From positions 186,001 to 250,000 of the forward strand of contig NZ_MIHA01000006.1 of the NCBI RefSeq assembly GCF_001722335.1: DNA of 64,000 nucleotides, written 5' to 3'. The notes beneath the pieces are model-generated. The model did no database searches, was not told where the DNA came from, and saw nothing but the letters and a program-made list of their open reading frames with translations. Source of the DNA: Mycolicibacterium flavescens. GTDB lineage: Bacteria > Actinomycetota > Actinomycetes > Mycobacteriales > Mycobacteriaceae. Shown one piece after another: positions 63,889 through 64,000 of this stretch. Made by a program: the position numbers and the translations under genes. How positions within the stretch are numbered: position 1 is the stretch's first letter; each line of letters opens with the position of its first letter.

Positions 63889-64000
63889 AAGTCCACCTCG
63901 GTCCATGCCGGGTCGTCGCGCCGGTGATCTCCGCCGACACGGCACTCCCCGTACAGTTTCGCGGTCGCGAATCCGGTTGTGGCGTCCGGGCGGTCGAGCA
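63885..64000 (-). CDS. C-terminal fragment of a convergent gene, truncated by window edge
   Basis: Minus-strand frame open to the edge, ending DDPAWTEVDF before a TAG whose complement shares CTAG with the GNAT stop. The visible 38 residues include ATTGFATAKLYGECRVGG. The segment looks coding, but no family can be named. Its start lies outside the window. Confidence 0.55.
   Translation of the reverse strand, partial: LDRPDATTGFATAKLYGECRVGGDHRRDDPAWTEVDF

Overview
The window is chromosomal DNA of very high GC content from a mycobacterium, most likely a fast-growing environmental Mycolicibacterium. The genus-level call rests on an antigen 85 mycolyltransferase, the inactive NlpC/P60 protein RipD, the 766-residue isocitrate lyase AceA2, a furA-katG pair, an L,D-transpeptidase, an Eis acetyltransferase, CYP125 with KstR-type operators, many secreted proline-rich proteins, and GTG/TTG starts with leaderless-type promoters. 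There is no rRNA, tRNA, CRISPR array, prophage or insertion sequence. The content is metabolic, regulatory and envelope genes.

Layout. 1-9.7 kb: metallo-beta-lactamase fragment, FKBP lipoprotein, a ParD-like antitoxin with a frameshifted zeta toxin, ThrE-type exporter, a GAF-LuxR regulator divergent from an acyl-CoA synthetase, RNase Z and a MOSC protein. 10-15.5 kb: Ag85C-like mycolyltransferase, then acyl-CoA synthetase plus haloalkane dehalogenase convergent with an acyl-CoA-dehydrogenase-like flavoprotein, and a second MOSC protein. 15.5-19.4 kb: ripD and an operon of L-2-hydroxyglutarate oxidase, a 44-residue protein, an SDR-like protein and an FAH-family hydrolase. 19.4-23.3 kb: methyltransferase, AraC regulator and aceA2. 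23.3-27.1 kb (minus strand): acyltransferase-3, SGNH hydrolase, a PrrB-like histidine kinase without a response regulator, and an SRPBCC protein. 27.3-30.1 kb: furA-katG. 30.1-38.7 kb: small hydrolases, an ArsR-SRPBCC/DUF899 pair behind a two-dyad operator, an MBL gene behind a SoxR-box-like promoter, an NlpC/P60-like protein with a proline-rich tail, yaaA and an MpaB-family protein. 38.7-46 kb: acyl-CoA ligase, hot-dog protein, alpha/beta hydrolase, eis, cinA and a thioesterase.

46-53.3 kb is a sterol-linked region. Three sequences fit the KstR operator consensus TNNAACNNGTTNNA. One lies between a hydroxysteroid-dehydrogenase-like SDR and a dihydrodipicolinate-reductase-like gene, one before a nitronate-monooxygenase-like gene, and one before cyp125. 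This suggests a cholesterol-responsive set away from the main sterol cluster. 53.3-64 kb holds an XRE regulator, a peroxidase-related protein, an LpqH/LppE-like lipoprotein, a FadR-type regulator coupled to a fatty-acid/sterol hydroxylase, an L,D-transpeptidase, a DUF7159/Pr6Pr pair, threonine dehydratase, agmatinase, a DCC thiol protein and a GNAT acetyltransferase.

Non-coding structure includes two 63-bp copies of one hairpin repeat 33 kb apart, a second imperfect hairpin family, several stem-loop terminators and a series of operator dyads. Some convergent pairs share their stop codons in a single CTAG. All functional calls are from sequence reading alone; no database search was possible.
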